Below are positions 16,888 to 26,878 of a DNA stretch of 64,000 nt, piece after piece. Below the pieces are notes generated by a model. It saw only the letters and a program-made list of their open reading frames with translations. It was not told the origin of the DNA and did not search any database. Each line of letters begins with the position of its first letter. Positions within the stretch are counted from its first letter, which is position 1. The stretch spans positions 5,624,283 to 5,688,282 of the forward strand of contig SJPJ01000001.1 in NCBI GenBank assembly GCA_007859835.1. Direction: 5' to 3'. This stretch comes from Novipirellula herctigrandis. Its GTDB lineage: Bacteria; Planctomycetota; Planctomycetia; Pirellulales; Pirellulaceae. A program made the position numbers and the translations under genes.

Positions 16888-19194
16888 ATGGATTCTTTGC
16901 CCCCGCTGCGATTGCGAGCACAATCATGGCTCGCTTTCCCGATGCTATTGCTTGTCGCTTCAAATACTTCATTTGCGGACCAAGCTGCATTGGAAACCGC
17001 CTATCGCGATTCACTTTTGCCATTACTTCGGACATACTGCTTTGATTGTCACGATAGTGGCAGTGACTTATCACTCGAGGATGACGATACCGTTGCCAGT
17101 ATCTCGCTCAATCGCGATCTTTGGAAACGGGCGTTTGCCCAAGTCCAACTCGGTACGATGCCACCCGAAGATGGCGAGATCATGGACGCCGACATACGAA
17201 TGCGGATGGTCGACCTGCTTGATCAAGTTGCCAATGCGGTCGACTGCGTTCAAAATCCCAACGCTGGCAAGGTGGTCATTCGCCGGCTCAATCGGGCAGA
17301 GTACCGTAATACGATCCGCGACTTGACCGGCGTCGATTACGAACCGGCCGACACTTTTCCTGGTGACGATGTCGGCTACGGGTTTGACAATATTGGGGAT
17401 GTTTTGTCCCTGCCACCTATCTTGCTTGAAAAATATCTTGATGCGGCTGAAGTCGTCGCAGGTACAGCGATCCTGACGCCACCTCCGCCGCGTTTGTTTG
17501 AAATCGATGTTGCGGCGACTTCGTTGACCGGTGCGGAAAAGTATGGACGTGGCAACCGTTTGACGATGGCTAGCCATGGTACGGTTGTATTGGAAGTCGA
17601 CGTGCCATTTAGCGTAACGTACCAATTGGTGATCACAGCGAGTGGTGATCAAGGAGGCGACGAGCCGGTGAAAATGGAAGTTGTCACCGGAAATAAAAAG
17701 CAAGTCATCGAAGTACCGAAAACCGAAATCGATGAATACAGGGTTCCCTTTCGATTGAATCGTGGGAAACGACAAATCAAAATTGGCTTTATCAATGACT
17801 TCTATCAAGCTGGCAAGGCCGATCGGAACTTGCATTTGCATGCCGTTCGTCTTTCTGGAGTCGAAGCAACCAGCCGAACCGTCAATCCGCGAGATTTACC
17901 ACCAAGTCATCGCAAGATTATCTTCGTTACTCCCAGTGAAAAATTGTCCGAAGGTCAAGCGACAGCTCAAGTTCTTGGGCGATTCGCCAGTCGCGCATTT
18001 CGTCGACCCGCAACCAATGAGGAGGTTCGTCGGTTGTCGCAATTGGCCGCGAGTGTCCGTTCCGATGATGCCACCTTTGAAGAGTCGATTCAAGTGGCAC
18101 TGCAAGCGATTTTGGTTTCGCCGCATTTTTTGTTTAAAGTGGAATCGCCGCCGGGGAAAGATTCCGACGGCGGGCGTGTTCCGCTAAGTGAGTACGAGCT
18201 AGCGACGCGAATCTCGTATTTTTTGTGGAGCAGTATGCCCGATGATGAACTGCTTCAAATGGCTCGCAAAGGACAACTTCGCGATCGAAAACGATTGCTT
18301 CGGAAAGTAGGCGAGATGATCGTGGACCCACGGTCGAATGAATTCATCGAAAATTTTGCAGGCCAATGGTTACAATTGCGCAATCTCGATAACGTCGACC
18401 CCGACGTTCGACGTTTTCCATCGTTCGATGACAACATCCGCGATTTGATGCGGCGAGAAACGCTGACTTTTTTTGCTGCCGTGATGAGAGCGAATCGGCC
18501 CGTGACCGATTTGTTGGACGCTGATTTTACTTACCTGAACGAGGATTTGGCGAAGTTTTATGGTAGGAAGGATGTCGCCGGAAGCGATTTTCGAAGAGTC
18601 TCCCTTTCGGGGACCCCGCGAGGCGGATTGTTGACTCACGCCAGCATCCTGACGGTCACCAGCAACCCGACGCGAACCAGTCCGGTGAAACGCGGCAAGT
18701 GGATTCTTGAAAATTTTCTCAATACGCCACCGCCACCTCCGCCGCCAAATATTCCCGAATTAGACAAAGGGATGCTTAGCGGAACGCTTCGCGAAAGACT
18801 CGAACAGCATCGCGCCAATCCCGCCTGCGCAGCTTGCCACAATATGATGGACCCATTGGGCTTTGCGCTCGAAAATTTTGATGCCGTTGGTCGATTCCGA
18901 ACGCAAGACGGCGGTGATGCGATTGACCCCAGCGGCAAAATGCCTGACGGAACCCGTTTTGATGGGGTGGAAGACCTCCGCCGGGTTTTGTCCCAGCAGC
19001 GGCGGGATCAATTTGTACGCTGTCTTGCTGAAAAAATGATGATTTATGCCACCGGGCGAGGTACTGAATATTACGATAAATGTGCGTTAGATGAGATCAT
19101 GGAAAATTTGAGGCAAAATGACTATCGGTTTGCCTACCTTCTTTCCGCCATCATTGATAGCGCCCCGTTTCAAAGCCAAGGTTCACGAGAATAG
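16888..19194 (+). CDS. Planctomycete cytochrome-type protein (DUF1587/1592/1588/1585)
   Basis: 768 residues with a signal peptide (about 1-30). A c-type haem motif CFDCH at 51-55 opens a PSCyt1-type domain. Then come the Leu/Arg-rich DUF1587 region (VIRRLNRAEYRNTIRDL), a carbohydrate-binding-like segment, and DUF1595/1592/1588 regions. DUF1588 contains a second CAACH near residue 644 (PACAACHNMMDPLGF). A DUF1585 domain ends the protein. Function unproven; proposed roles are extracellular redox or polysaccharide breakdown. Start at 16888 puts the signal peptide first; a TTG at 16756 is rejected. Followed by its usual DUF1552 partner. Confidence 0.92.
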   Translation: MDSLPPLRLRAQSWLAFPMLLLVASNTSFADQAALETAYRDSLLPLLRTYCFDCHDSGSDLSLEDDDTVASISLNRDLWKRAFAQVQLGTMPPEDGEIMDADIRMRMVDLLDQVANAVDCVQNPNAGKVVIRRLNRAEYRNTIRDLTGVDYEPADTFPGDDVGYGFDNIGDVLSLPPILLEKYLDAAEVVAGTAILTPPPPRLFEIDVAATSLTGAEKYGRGNRLTMASHGTVVLEVDVPFSVTYQLVITASGDQGGDEPVKMEVVTGNKKQVIEVPKTEIDEYRVPFRLNRGKRQIKIGFINDFYQAGKADRNLHLHAVRLSGVEATSRTVNPRDLPPSHRKIIFVTPSEKLSEGQATAQVLGRFASRAFRRPATNEEVRRLSQLAASVRSDDATFEESIQVALQAILVSPHFLFKVESPPGKDSDGGRVPLSEYELATRISYFLWSSMPDDELLQMARKGQLRDRKRLLRKVGEMIVDPRSNEFIENFAGQWLQLRNLDNVDPDVRRFPSFDDNIRDLMRRETLTFFAAVMRANRPVTDLLDADFTYLNEDLAKFYGRKDVAGSDFRRVSLSGTPRGGLLTHASILTVTSNPTRTSPVKRGKWILENFLNTPPPPPPPNIPELDKGMLSGTLRERLEQHRANPACAACHNMMDPLGFALENFDAVGRFRTQDGGDAIDPSGKMPDGTRFDGVEDLRRVLSQQRRDQFVRCLAEKMMIYATGRGTEYYDKCALDEIMENLRQNDYRFAYLLSAIIDSAPFQSQGSRE

Positions 19195-19207
19195 GAAATC
19201 GATCACG

Positions 19208-20557
19208 ATGCCAGATTCACTTTCACGCCGTACGCTGCTGCGCGGGCTCGGTGTCTCGTTAGCCCTGCCGCTTTTTGAATCAATGTCCGCGACGCGATTG
19301 TTGGCTGCCACTAGCAAGGCCCCCGAAACGCCGCTGCGAATGGGTTTCTTTTATGTTCCCAATGGCATGCACATGCCCGATTGGACGCCCACGAAGGCAG
19401 GTCATGGTTATGAGATGCCGGAGACGTTGGCGCGGCTTTCCAAACATCGCGATAAATTCAACGTCTTAACAGGACTAACGCTCGATGGAGCCTATGCTCA
19501 TGGAGACGGTGGCGGCGACCATGCGCGAAGTGTGGCTGCGTTCCTGACCGGTGCACATCCTCGAAAAACGAACGGAGCCGATATTCAAAACGGAGTCTCG
19601 GTCGACCAATTCGCAGCTGAGCAAATTGGCGGTGCGACGCGTTTCGGTTCCCTCGAACTTGGACTCGAAGAGAGTAGCCAAGCCGGTAATTGTGATAGTG
19701 GGTACAGTTGTGCCTACGCGTCTAATATGTCGTGGCGCGGACCGACGAGTCCTGTGGCAAAGGAAATTGATCCGGGTGCGTTGTTTGATCGTTTGTTTGC
19801 CGGACAAACGGTCAAGGAAACACGCCGAGCTAAATCGGTGCGTGAAAAATACCGAAAAAGTGTTCTTGATTTTATTCAAGAGGATGCCAAACGATTGCAC
19901 CAAACGCTGCCGGAAGTCGATCGCCGAAAGTTAGACGAGTACCTTTACGCAGTGCGCGACGTTGAAAAACGAATCGCCGGAGCGGAACGATTGGGGATTT
20001 CCGAAGAAGGTGTGCCCGATTATCCGCGACCGAGTGGAGTGCCTCGCGAATTGGCCAACCATTCCGAATTGATGATGGACATGATTACCTTGGCGATTCA
20101 AACCGATAGCTCGCGTATTTTGTCGTTCATGTTTACCAACGCGGGAAGCAATCGAAGTTATCCTGAGATTGATGTTAGCGAAGGACATCATGAGCTGTCG
20201 CATCACGGCAAGAGCAAACATAAACAAGCTCAAATCGCAAAGATCAATCGTTTTCACGTTGACCAATTTGGATACCTTTTGAAACGACTTAGTAGTGTAT
20301 CCGAGGGAGATGGAACCCTGTTAGATCATTGCATGTTGGTCTACGGCAGCGGGATCAGTGACGGCGATCGGCACAATCACGACGATTTGCCTATTCTTTT
20401 GGCGGGCGGAGGTGCAGGGCAAATCAAAACGGGCCGCCACATTCGCTACGAAAATAAAACTCCCCTTTGCAATTTGTACCTATGGATGATGCAGCAAATG
20501 GGAGTGAAGGCGGACAAATTTGGTGATAGCAGCGCGGTGTTGTCAGAATTGGGTTAG
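19208..20557 (+). CDS. Tat-exported DUF1552 protein
   Basis: 449 residues. A Tat signal (SRRTLLRGLGVSLALP) is followed by the DUF1552 domain (MGFFYVPNGMHMPDW, LVYGSGISDGDRHNHDDLP). The family is related to DUF1501/sulfatase-fold proteins and almost always follows a DUF1592 gene, as here (13 bases). Exact activity unknown. The ATG at 19208 is chosen over a start at 19118 inside the upstream gene because the twin-arginine signal then begins at residue 6. Its stop overlaps the stop of the convergent membrane-protein gene. Confidence 0.92.
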   Translation: MPDSLSRRTLLRGLGVSLALPLFESMSATRLLAATSKAPETPLRMGFFYVPNGMHMPDWTPTKAGHGYEMPETLARLSKHRDKFNVLTGLTLDGAYAHGDGGGDHARSVAAFLTGAHPRKTNGADIQNGVSVDQFAAEQIGGATRFGSLELGLEESSQAGNCDSGYSCAYASNMSWRGPTSPVAKEIDPGALFDRLFAGQTVKETRRAKSVREKYRKSVLDFIQEDAKRLHQTLPEVDRRKLDEYLYAVRDVEKRIAGAERLGISEEGVPDYPRPSGVPRELANHSELMMDMITLAIQTDSSRILSFMFTNAGSNRSYPEIDVSEGHHELSHHGKSKHKQAQIAKINRFHVDQFGYLLKRLSSVSEGDGTLLDHCMLVYGSGISDGDRHNHDDLPILLAGGGAGQIKTGRHIRYENKTPLCNLYLWMMQQMGVKADKFGDSSAVLSELG

Positions 20558-21033
20558 CGGAGTATTCCGATGCAATCGGCTCGAAAGCGATAGTAACCAA
20601 CGGAGATGGTCAAGATGCAATAGCCCGCGATCCAAAGGGGATAGGCGCCGGCTTGGATCAAGCGTGGTGTGTCGAGAAATCGATCTCCCGACCACCACGC
20701 GACGGCTAGGTAGACGCCGTTGGCGAGTAAGCAAAAGTCGGCAATGAACCAAGCCCAACGTCTGCGGACTAACGACGCAAAAATCACAGGGATGAGAACA
20801 CCTAGAACAGGACCTGCCCAAAGGGTGAGCAGCGGCAATGGATCGGGGCTATGGAGACTGTAAGGGAGTCGCCATGGCGCAAGCGTGAAATCAATCAGAG
20901 TCGCTCCACCAATCCAACCGCCGATGATATGGCCCATTTCATGCGTGAATGTCATCACGCACCAAGACGCAATTACCAGTTCAGCGAACAATGCAATCAC
21001 GCCATGCTTCCTGAGCCGCAGACGCCAATTCAT
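20554..21033 (-). CDS. Small M50-like membrane protein with HEMGH motif
   Basis: 159 residues from ATG 21033 (GGGA nine bases upstream). Three to five membrane helices. HEMGH sits near residue 31-35 inside the first helix, as in site-2-type (M50) peptidases, and LLANGVYLAVAWW resembles the later conserved helix of M50B-like proteins. The classical NxxPxxxxDG metal-ligand motif is missing, so proteolysis is not assured. Convergent with, and overlapping by four bases, the DUF1552 gene. Confidence 0.7.
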   Translation of the reverse strand: MNWRLRLRKHGVIALFAELVIASWCVMTFTHEMGHIIGGWIGGATLIDFTLAPWRLPYSLHSPDPLPLLTLWAGPVLGVLIPVIFASLVRRRWAWFIADFCLLANGVYLAVAWWSGDRFLDTPRLIQAGAYPLWIAGYCILTISVGYYRFRADCIGILR

Positions 21034-21074
21034 GAACGTGAGTCCCAATTACGCGAGTTGGTATTAATAACCAA

Positions 21075-21104
21075 CCGGAGCTTCGTCCCGTGACGGGGGC
21101 TCCG
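21075..21104. other. Hairpin between two minus-strand genes
   Basis: CGGAGC (21076-21081) pairs with GCTCCG (21099-21104), with a second inner pairing CCCGT/ACGGG. It lies between the PEP-CTERM gene and the M50-like gene and could attenuate read-through. There is no clear T-tract on the minus strand. Confidence 0.4.
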
Positions 21105-21127
21105 TTGCCGAGAAATGGTGGTGCATA

Positions 21128-21760
21128 CTAACAATGCCGATTCGTTTGACGGGATCGTTTTCGACGTCGAAGTGTGCAAAGGCCTACCCCAAGAGCGAGC
21201 ACGCTCGCTGTGCTTGGTTCAGGAACGGAAGTGACAACGAATTGACCAGCGTCAAAAGAAAATTCAGATTCAATGTCCGTGAAGAGGTTACGACTGGCAT
21301 TGAGAACGGACAGGTTCAATGGAAATGTCTGGTCAATCACACTGCCGTCCACGACAAAATCCAACGTCATCAGAGAGCGAGTAGATCCTTCAGGAACCAC
21401 AAAGTTACCTGAAGAAAAATTCGAAGAAAGCACTTGGGAATCGCCAGCAAGGTCCATCGATAGTGAAGGTCCAAAATCCCAGGCGTAGTCTGCGGCTAAC
21501 GGATTGGTAAAGGTAAGACCGGTTCCAGGATCCGTTATGTTGAACGTATAGGCCGACAAGGTATTTGGGTTACCATCGTCCATATAATCGATCAACAAAT
21601 CGACGGACACTGTTTGCGTCGTTCCGTTGGAAACGATGGTTGTCATGTTGGGATCGAATTTGACAACAAACGCAGCGTCTGCTGAACCAACGCAAATGAA
21701 GGATGCCAAAGCAACGAGCAACGCGAGTTTGGAGTATTGAATCCGAGTAGTCGAGAACAT
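21128..21760 (-). CDS. PEP-CTERM sorted secreted protein
   Basis: 210 residues. A signal peptide (ALLVALASFICVGSADA) precedes a beta-rich body with a pattern resembling cohesin-type adhesion folds. The C-terminus is a textbook PEP-CTERM signal: VPEPS, a short hydrophobic segment, then RRRKR. Such proteins are cut and anchored by an exosortase, which is not encoded in this window. The ATG at 21760 has AAGAG eight bases before it; an upstream GTG at 21787 is less likely. Specific role unknown. Confidence 0.82.
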   Translation of the reverse strand: MFSTTRIQYSKLALLVALASFICVGSADAAFVVKFDPNMTTIVSNGTTQTVSVDLLIDYMDDGNPNTLSAYTFNITDPGTGLTFTNPLAADYAWDFGPSLSMDLAGDSQVLSSNFSSGNFVVPEGSTRSLMTLDFVVDGSVIDQTFPLNLSVLNASRNLFTDIESEFSFDAGQFVVTSVPEPSTASVLALGVGLCTLRRRKRSRQTNRHC

Positions 21761-21855
21761 AGTGAAGCTCTTTTGCAAAATGGGCACCGCGTTAAACGGC
21801 GATCGTTAATTTTAAGGATAATTGGTCGAACACGAATTGGCGACCAAATTCGATA

Positions 21856-24800
21856 TCAAGAAGACAATTCCCATTCTTGACGGTCCAGTGATGCAAACGC
21901 CGCATCCGACAACGTTTCTGTTTGGGGGACACCGGAATCCGCCCTCATTCTCGCCTCGCGGCGTTCAATAACTCTTCCCAGTCGTCTTGCTTTTATCCTC
22001 TCGCGGCGTGCTTCCCGCTGCCGGATTCTTTCGGCGCGTCTGTTGGCACGTTCGGCAATCCACCGTTCGCGTTCCGCTCGTCGATCGGCCATTCGTTCTT
22101 CTCTCTGCGCACGCCGTTCGGCGACTCGGCGGTCTCGATCGAGTTGCCGCTGAGTCTCGGCATCAACGACCACCTGATTAGCGGACACATCGGAAGTTGC
22201 GATGACGGACTGAGACTCTGTGAGAACGAGTGAAGCAGGCATTGGTGGCGGTACGGCCGGTTCACCCGTTGGTATCCGCTGAGCAAAATAGGTTCCGATC
22301 GGTTGGGCATCTCCACCGCTGACCAACCCATCACCGTCAAGATCGGCACGGGCGTTGTACCCCAATTGTCCTGGACGCTTCGCAAATGCGGGGCCGATCG
22401 GTTGGGCGTCACCTCCTGAAACAAGGCCGTCGCCATCTACGTCACCGGGCAATACGTTAAATCGGAAATCAAACCGTCCACCATCGAGTTGGTTTCCATT
22501 GCGGTCACGAATTGCATCTTCAATCGTTAATCGAAACTTGTCTGTCGTTAAGCCACTGGGCAAAACCAACGTCACGATCGTTGAATCGGCATTCGGTGTA
22601 ATCGTGAACGGGACGTTTGGTAAATTGACGCCGTTTAGATGGAACATCGATACATCGAGTCCCTCGGATACATCTTCGCTAAACTCGACGATGACGCGAT
22701 CCATGTTTGGCCAAACCACCGGATCAAGCTGTTCGCTCGTCGTTGGAATTGGATATCCCAAACCAAGTTCCGGATCCAGTCCATTAGTGAACTCCGTCGT
22801 CCAAGTTGTCGAAGCAAGGCGAACACTTTTGACCGCAGGGGCCGTATCAATGACCTGCAATAAATGATCTTCAACTTCACCGTCGGTCGCGTACGAATTT
22901 GGTGTTAAGTTGCCCTCGCTGCTGATTCTAAGTCGCATCAGCACCGTCCCGGCGTCCGTGGTCGGCGGCACGATCACGTTAACGCGAGTCAGCCCAAGGG
23001 CGACGTCGAGCGAAGTGCCACCGGAAATATGTTCCGCCGGGTGTTCGAATTGGCCGTTCTGGTTGAAGTCGATCCATCCATCAAGCTTTGCTGTTCCTGA
23101 TGCCCCGACATCAACGGGCCACGTAGTGCCCGCAACCAGCGGACCACTGAAGAGAATCCCGTCATCGTCATCATTGCCGTCGAGATCATCGCCATCCGCA
23201 TTGGCTGAGGTTTGCTGGCCACCATCGGGGTCGACCAGGAATCCAAATTTCAAATCGTTACTGAGCAGATGCGCCGGCCCTGGCTTCAACTGCTTCGCGA
23301 CGAAGATATTGGAAAATGTCCAAATCGCCGCGCCATGATCGCTGCCCAGACGTAGTCGAAGCTGGTCGAACGAAGCGTCTGCTGTGAAGCTTGTGGTTGC
23401 ATCCGAGTCTTGCAGGTCATCCAGCACATCGCCCGGTTGCATCCACACGGTCACTGCATCGTCCGCTCCGGCTTGATACTGAACTCGTACCAAGAAGGTC
23501 CGAGCCACATTTTCGGCGATCGTTTCAGATTCGCTTGCCACATCGTGGTTAGATGACTTGAAAGGATCGGATGCCGCTCCGAAGGCACTCCAAAACTCGG
23601 TGCCGAATCGGTTGCCGAACCCGAGTCCTTCATTGCCGGATTCCCATAGTTGAAGTCCTGCGAACGCATCCGCAAAACCTTCGCCGCCAAGCGATGATGG
23701 GGTTGCGGTAAAACGGAAGTAGAGCGAATCGCTGGCGGTATCGTTGCGAGACAAGCCTGACAACGGGATTTCGAATGACGATTGCTGGTTGACGTCGCCG
23801 CCGGGAACTTCGAGCGTGATCGAGTTTTCGCCAGCGGTCACACGGTCGCTAAAGTAAGGACGCACAAACGATTCAGGGGAATCGGAGAAATCGACGGGGC
23901 CACGCAGTTGGTCAATAAACTCATCGTGGAAAATTCTTAAATCCACGTCGTCAATCAAGCCGTTAGCGTCGAAATCGGCAGCCGCGTTGAACTCGGAGTT
24001 GTTGCCAGCGACTAGTTCCATCATTCGAGTGCGATCGGATGAGTCGATGTCACCATCGAAATTGACATCACCAAGCCCGCTGCCAATGATCGTTGAAGTG
24101 AATAAGCCAGGTGTCCTCTGGACATTGAAAGTCCCCGTTTGCTCGTAAGTCACAGTTGTAACGGCGTGATTGCCATGACTCAGTCCAGAGAAGCCATAGA
24201 TGAATTGGTCGCGATCGATTTGTCTTGTATTCCCATTGCCACCAGCGGTGAGCGCTAAGACTTCTGCGTCGGACAGTCCGGCGGGCAAGTCGAGGAAAAC
24301 GTGAACGGAATCCGCAGTTTTATCCAGCGACTGAATGATCAAGTCGCGATTCTCATTGACGCCTTCCTGCCAAGGCTCGAAACTCTTGACCGCTGATAGC
24401 GGTGCAAGCCTATCGACGTAGATCGATTTTCGGAAGTCACTAAAGACAGCTGGCCCACCATCGGTTCGATGCCGAAACGCGCGAGCTTCGACAAAGTGGA
24501 CACCTTCGGACAATGTGGTTGCATCGACCGTTTGAAGGAATTCGCCATCGCCACGCGGACCGGAAATTCCGTCCACGCCGATCAGCGAACTGGCTTTGTC
24601 GCCGAATAATTCAAAACCGTAGCCCGCATCGCCAGGAACGACGAAATCGACTTGGCCATTCCCGTTCACATCCGTTCCACCGTCAATTCGGAGGATCGCG
24701 TGATCTCCATCTGCATACACGTCACGCAGCGCGTCGAGTCCGAGCAGCCGAACTTCGTTGGTCATCAAACGAACATCGAACGAGTCGCCCGAGATCACGT

Positions 24801-26634
24801 TCAAATCACTCAAGCGGGTAACACCGTTGGCGTAATTTTCGGCTGCGGGAACCGTTCCTGGTAACACGCTGCTGGTGCCGAGGATCTCCAAGCCGGCCAG
24901 CGCTTGTGGGCTTGCCAAACCGTAAATGACATAGCCGTTGCCGTGGAAGTCACCGTTTGCGTTTGCGTTGCGCGGGACTCGTATGTTGATTGTCTGGTTC
25001 GCCGAAACGGTTACCACGTCGGGAATGTCATCGTACGGATCGATGAACGAGTTCGATGCGTTCCCCGTTAACTCGACCAGATGGGTGCCAGGTGCGAAAG
25101 CGACCGAGACCGTGCGTTCGTCGAAACCACCATCACCTCGGTTGGACAAGCCGACGACGGCGGAGCTTTCTCGTTCGTAAATGTACAAGCCTTCGCTATC
25201 GATCCAGCGTTCGAGGAAGTCACCGCGGCCGTGCGTGTTGCGGATTTGGACCAGTTGTTTCAACCCGTCGCCGTACGTTCCGCCCAACGCATCGCCGCGT
25301 CCGTTCTTGGGGAAATCACGATTGTCGCCGAACTCTTTTCCGTTGAAGTAGACAACTGTGTTGCCGGGATACATCAATGCAAAGGCGTGCGCAACGTTAT
25401 TCAATGAGCCTGGGCCGGATTCATCGTGGCTGTTGACAAACAACACGCCTGCTGAGCCGTTGTGTAAACCATCGTCGTGCAAGTCGAGCAGCGAATCACG
25501 AACGTCGTACCAAGCGTTCGAAATCCCGGGGGAACCAAGTTTGTCGTGCATTGCAAAGAAGGCACTAAAATCCAATGCGTCGCGGTTGCCGCCGATACGT
25601 CCTGGGTCAAAGTTGTTGATGTTCTTTTTTGTGTAAGACAGCAGCACATCTTTGTTGCCGTCAAATACTTCACTATAGGAGTAAACATGGTCCACCGAAC
25701 CGTCCAGTAACAATCTTGGATTGGATCGATAAACCGCTCGGTCGAAATAGTCCATCACGAACGGATCAAAATGTTTGGCGGCATCCAAGCGGAACCCATC
25801 GACGCCCACGTCTTGGACCAACCATTGCAGCCACCGCATTTCATAACCGAGCGCGTTCTCAGTCACCGGATCGCCACACGAATCACAGTCAGGGTTGAAC
25901 GGATAGGTTGCGATGCCCGATTGTCCCGTGACTGGATCAAAGAGGTAGATTGGATCGAGATCGCGGTCGGGATAGAAACGTCGGTTTTCCTCGGTTGGTA
26001 CATTTGCGACTCTGCCGTTGAACGGTGTGACCCCCGGACGCAAGTTATTCGGGTCCGCTGGGTCAACGGGGCTACGAATGAATTGAAAGTTCGTTGTATG
26101 GTCAATATCAACCAGTCCCGCTAATCGACCCTCCAAGTCCCCCGAGGAAAACGATGAATGGAAATCACCATCAACCGCGTTTGGCAACGTGATTGCCAAG
26201 CCCGGGTAGCCACCCGATTCATAAAATCCAGAGGTACCTAAATCGGTGAACCCAGCGTGGTTCAGCACGGTATCGACATGCAATTGAACCCCGGCGGCAT
26301 CGAACGTATCGGCGATGGTCCTCAGTCCCGTTTCGGTTCCGTAAAGCGTCGGATCATCCGGCTGTCCAAGATCGAATCGATCGTAAACGTCATAGCCGAC
26401 TGAGAAACCACCGCTATCGGCTCGCGAAGGCGGCGGCAACCAAACGGTACCGTAGCCGGCGTCAAAAATATCGGGCGTGCGGCTCTCGATGGTGTCAAAC
26501 GAACCATCAAACCACTGCAAAATTGCGGGAGCCGAAACGCTAGCCAGCATCCGTCGACTTTCAAGTTGTTCCATGGCGAGGCGGAACTTTTTGCGTTTCG
26601 CATCGCGTCGAGATGGTTTGAAAAGTCGAAGCAT
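21856..26634 (-). CDS. Giant secreted GH13 amylase with dockerin-like, GEVED-like and Arg-rich modules
   Basis: 1592 residues. The N-terminus has the planctomycete extracellular motif (MEQLESRRMLA) instead of a plain signal peptide. Next is a GH13 alpha-amylase domain with VDTVLNHAG, nucleophile D284 (GFRLDAAKH), acid/base E322 (YSEVFDGN) and D404 (NSHDES). Then beta-sandwich regions, a first dockerin-like calcium repeat (DVNFDGDIDSSDRT), a GEVED-like domain (GWIDFNQNGQF) and a pair of repeats GDVDGDGLVSGGDAQPIG. The end is an Arg/Glu-rich helix of about 65 residues (21949-22150) and a short tail. A secreted or surface-bound alpha-glucanase is likely. ATG 26634 chosen; TTG 26664 is possible. 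It lies about 2 kb from the malQ operon on the other strand. Confidence 0.88.
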   Translation of the reverse strand: MLRLFKPSRRDAKRKKFRLAMEQLESRRMLASVSAPAILQWFDGSFDTIESRTPDIFDAGYGTVWLPPPSRADSGGFSVGYDVYDRFDLGQPDDPTLYGTETGLRTIADTFDAAGVQLHVDTVLNHAGFTDLGTSGFYESGGYPGLAITLPNAVDGDFHSSFSSGDLEGRLAGLVDIDHTTNFQFIRSPVDPADPNNLRPGVTPFNGRVANVPTEENRRFYPDRDLDPIYLFDPVTGQSGIATYPFNPDCDSCGDPVTENALGYEMRWLQWLVQDVGVDGFRLDAAKHFDPFVMDYFDRAVYRSNPRLLLDGSVDHVYSYSEVFDGNKDVLLSYTKKNINNFDPGRIGGNRDALDFSAFFAMHDKLGSPGISNAWYDVRDSLLDLHDDGLHNGSAGVLFVNSHDESGPGSLNNVAHAFALMYPGNTVVYFNGKEFGDNRDFPKNGRGDALGGTYGDGLKQLVQIRNTHGRGDFLERWIDSEGLYIYERESSAVVGLSNRGDGGFDERTVSVAFAPGTHLVELTGNASNSFIDPYDDIPDVVTVSANQTINIRVPRNANANGDFHGNGYVIYGLASPQALAGLEILGTSSVLPGTVPAAENYANGVTRLSDLNVISGDSFDVRLMTNEVRLLGLDALRDVYADGDHAILRIDGGTDVNGNGQVDFVVPGDAGYGFELFGDKASSLIGVDGISGPRGDGEFLQTVDATTLSEGVHFVEARAFRHRTDGGPAVFSDFRKSIYVDRLAPLSAVKSFEPWQEGVNENRDLIIQSLDKTADSVHVFLDLPAGLSDAEVLALTAGGNGNTRQIDRDQFIYGFSGLSHGNHAVTTVTYEQTGTFNVQRTPGLFTSTIIGSGLGDVNFDGDIDSSDRTRMMELVAGNNSEFNAAADFDANGLIDDVDLRIFHDEFIDQLRGPVDFSDSPESFVRPYFSDRVTAGENSITLEVPGGDVNQQSSFEIPLSGLSRNDTASDSLYFRFTATPSSLGGEGFADAFAGLQLWESGNEGLGFGNRFGTEFWSAFGAASDPFKSSNHDVASESETIAENVARTFLVRVQYQAGADDAVTVWMQPGDVLDDLQDSDATTSFTADASFDQLRLRLGSDHGAAIWTFSNIFVAKQLKPGPAHLLSNDLKFGFLVDPDGGQQTSANADGDDLDGNDDDDGILFSGPLVAGTTWPVDVGASGTAKLDGWIDFNQNGQFEHPAEHISGGTSLDVALGLTRVNVIVPPTTDAGTVLMRLRISSEGNLTPNSYATDGEVEDHLLQVIDTAPAVKSVRLASTTWTTEFTNGLDPELGLGYPIPTTSEQLDPVVWPNMDRVIVEFSEDVSEGLDVSMFHLNGVNLPNVPFTITPNADSTIVTLVLPSGLTTDKFRLTIEDAIRDRNGNQLDGGRFDFRFNVLPGDVDGDGLVSGGDAQPIGPAFAKRPGQLGYNARADLDGDGLVSGGDAQPIGTYFAQRIPTGEPAVPPPMPASLVLTESQSVIATSDVSANQVVVDAETQRQLDRDRRVAERRAQREERMADRRAERERWIAERANRRAERIRQREARRERIKARRLGRVIERREARMRADSGVPQTETLSDAAFASLDRQEWELSS

Positions 26635-26827
26635 GAAGAACCCGGATATCGATAAGGAATGCAATTAACGTGGCGAAATTTTCGCGATCGCGGCTTTATG
26701 AACCCATCCTATCCCCAAGAGGACGCGTCATACACTGAATATCCGCGTATTCTGACTACGATTCGTTGTCAAAGTCGTGTGGGGGGTAAGTCGCGGAGGT
26801 GCCGTTATCGAATTTGTTCTCGCGCAC

Positions 26828-26858
26828 AAAAAAACCTAGCACCAAGATGCCAGGTTTT
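26828..26858 (-). terminator. Intrinsic terminator after the second PEP-CTERM gene
   Basis: On the minus strand an 11-base stem with one mismatch (AAAACCTGGCA against TGCTAGGTTTT, loop of six) runs into a T-tract at 26828-26834. It begins about 20 bases after the stop at 26879 and separates that gene from the giant amylase gene. Confidence 0.85.
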
Positions 26859-26878
26859 CAATTTTGCCCGCGAATCGA

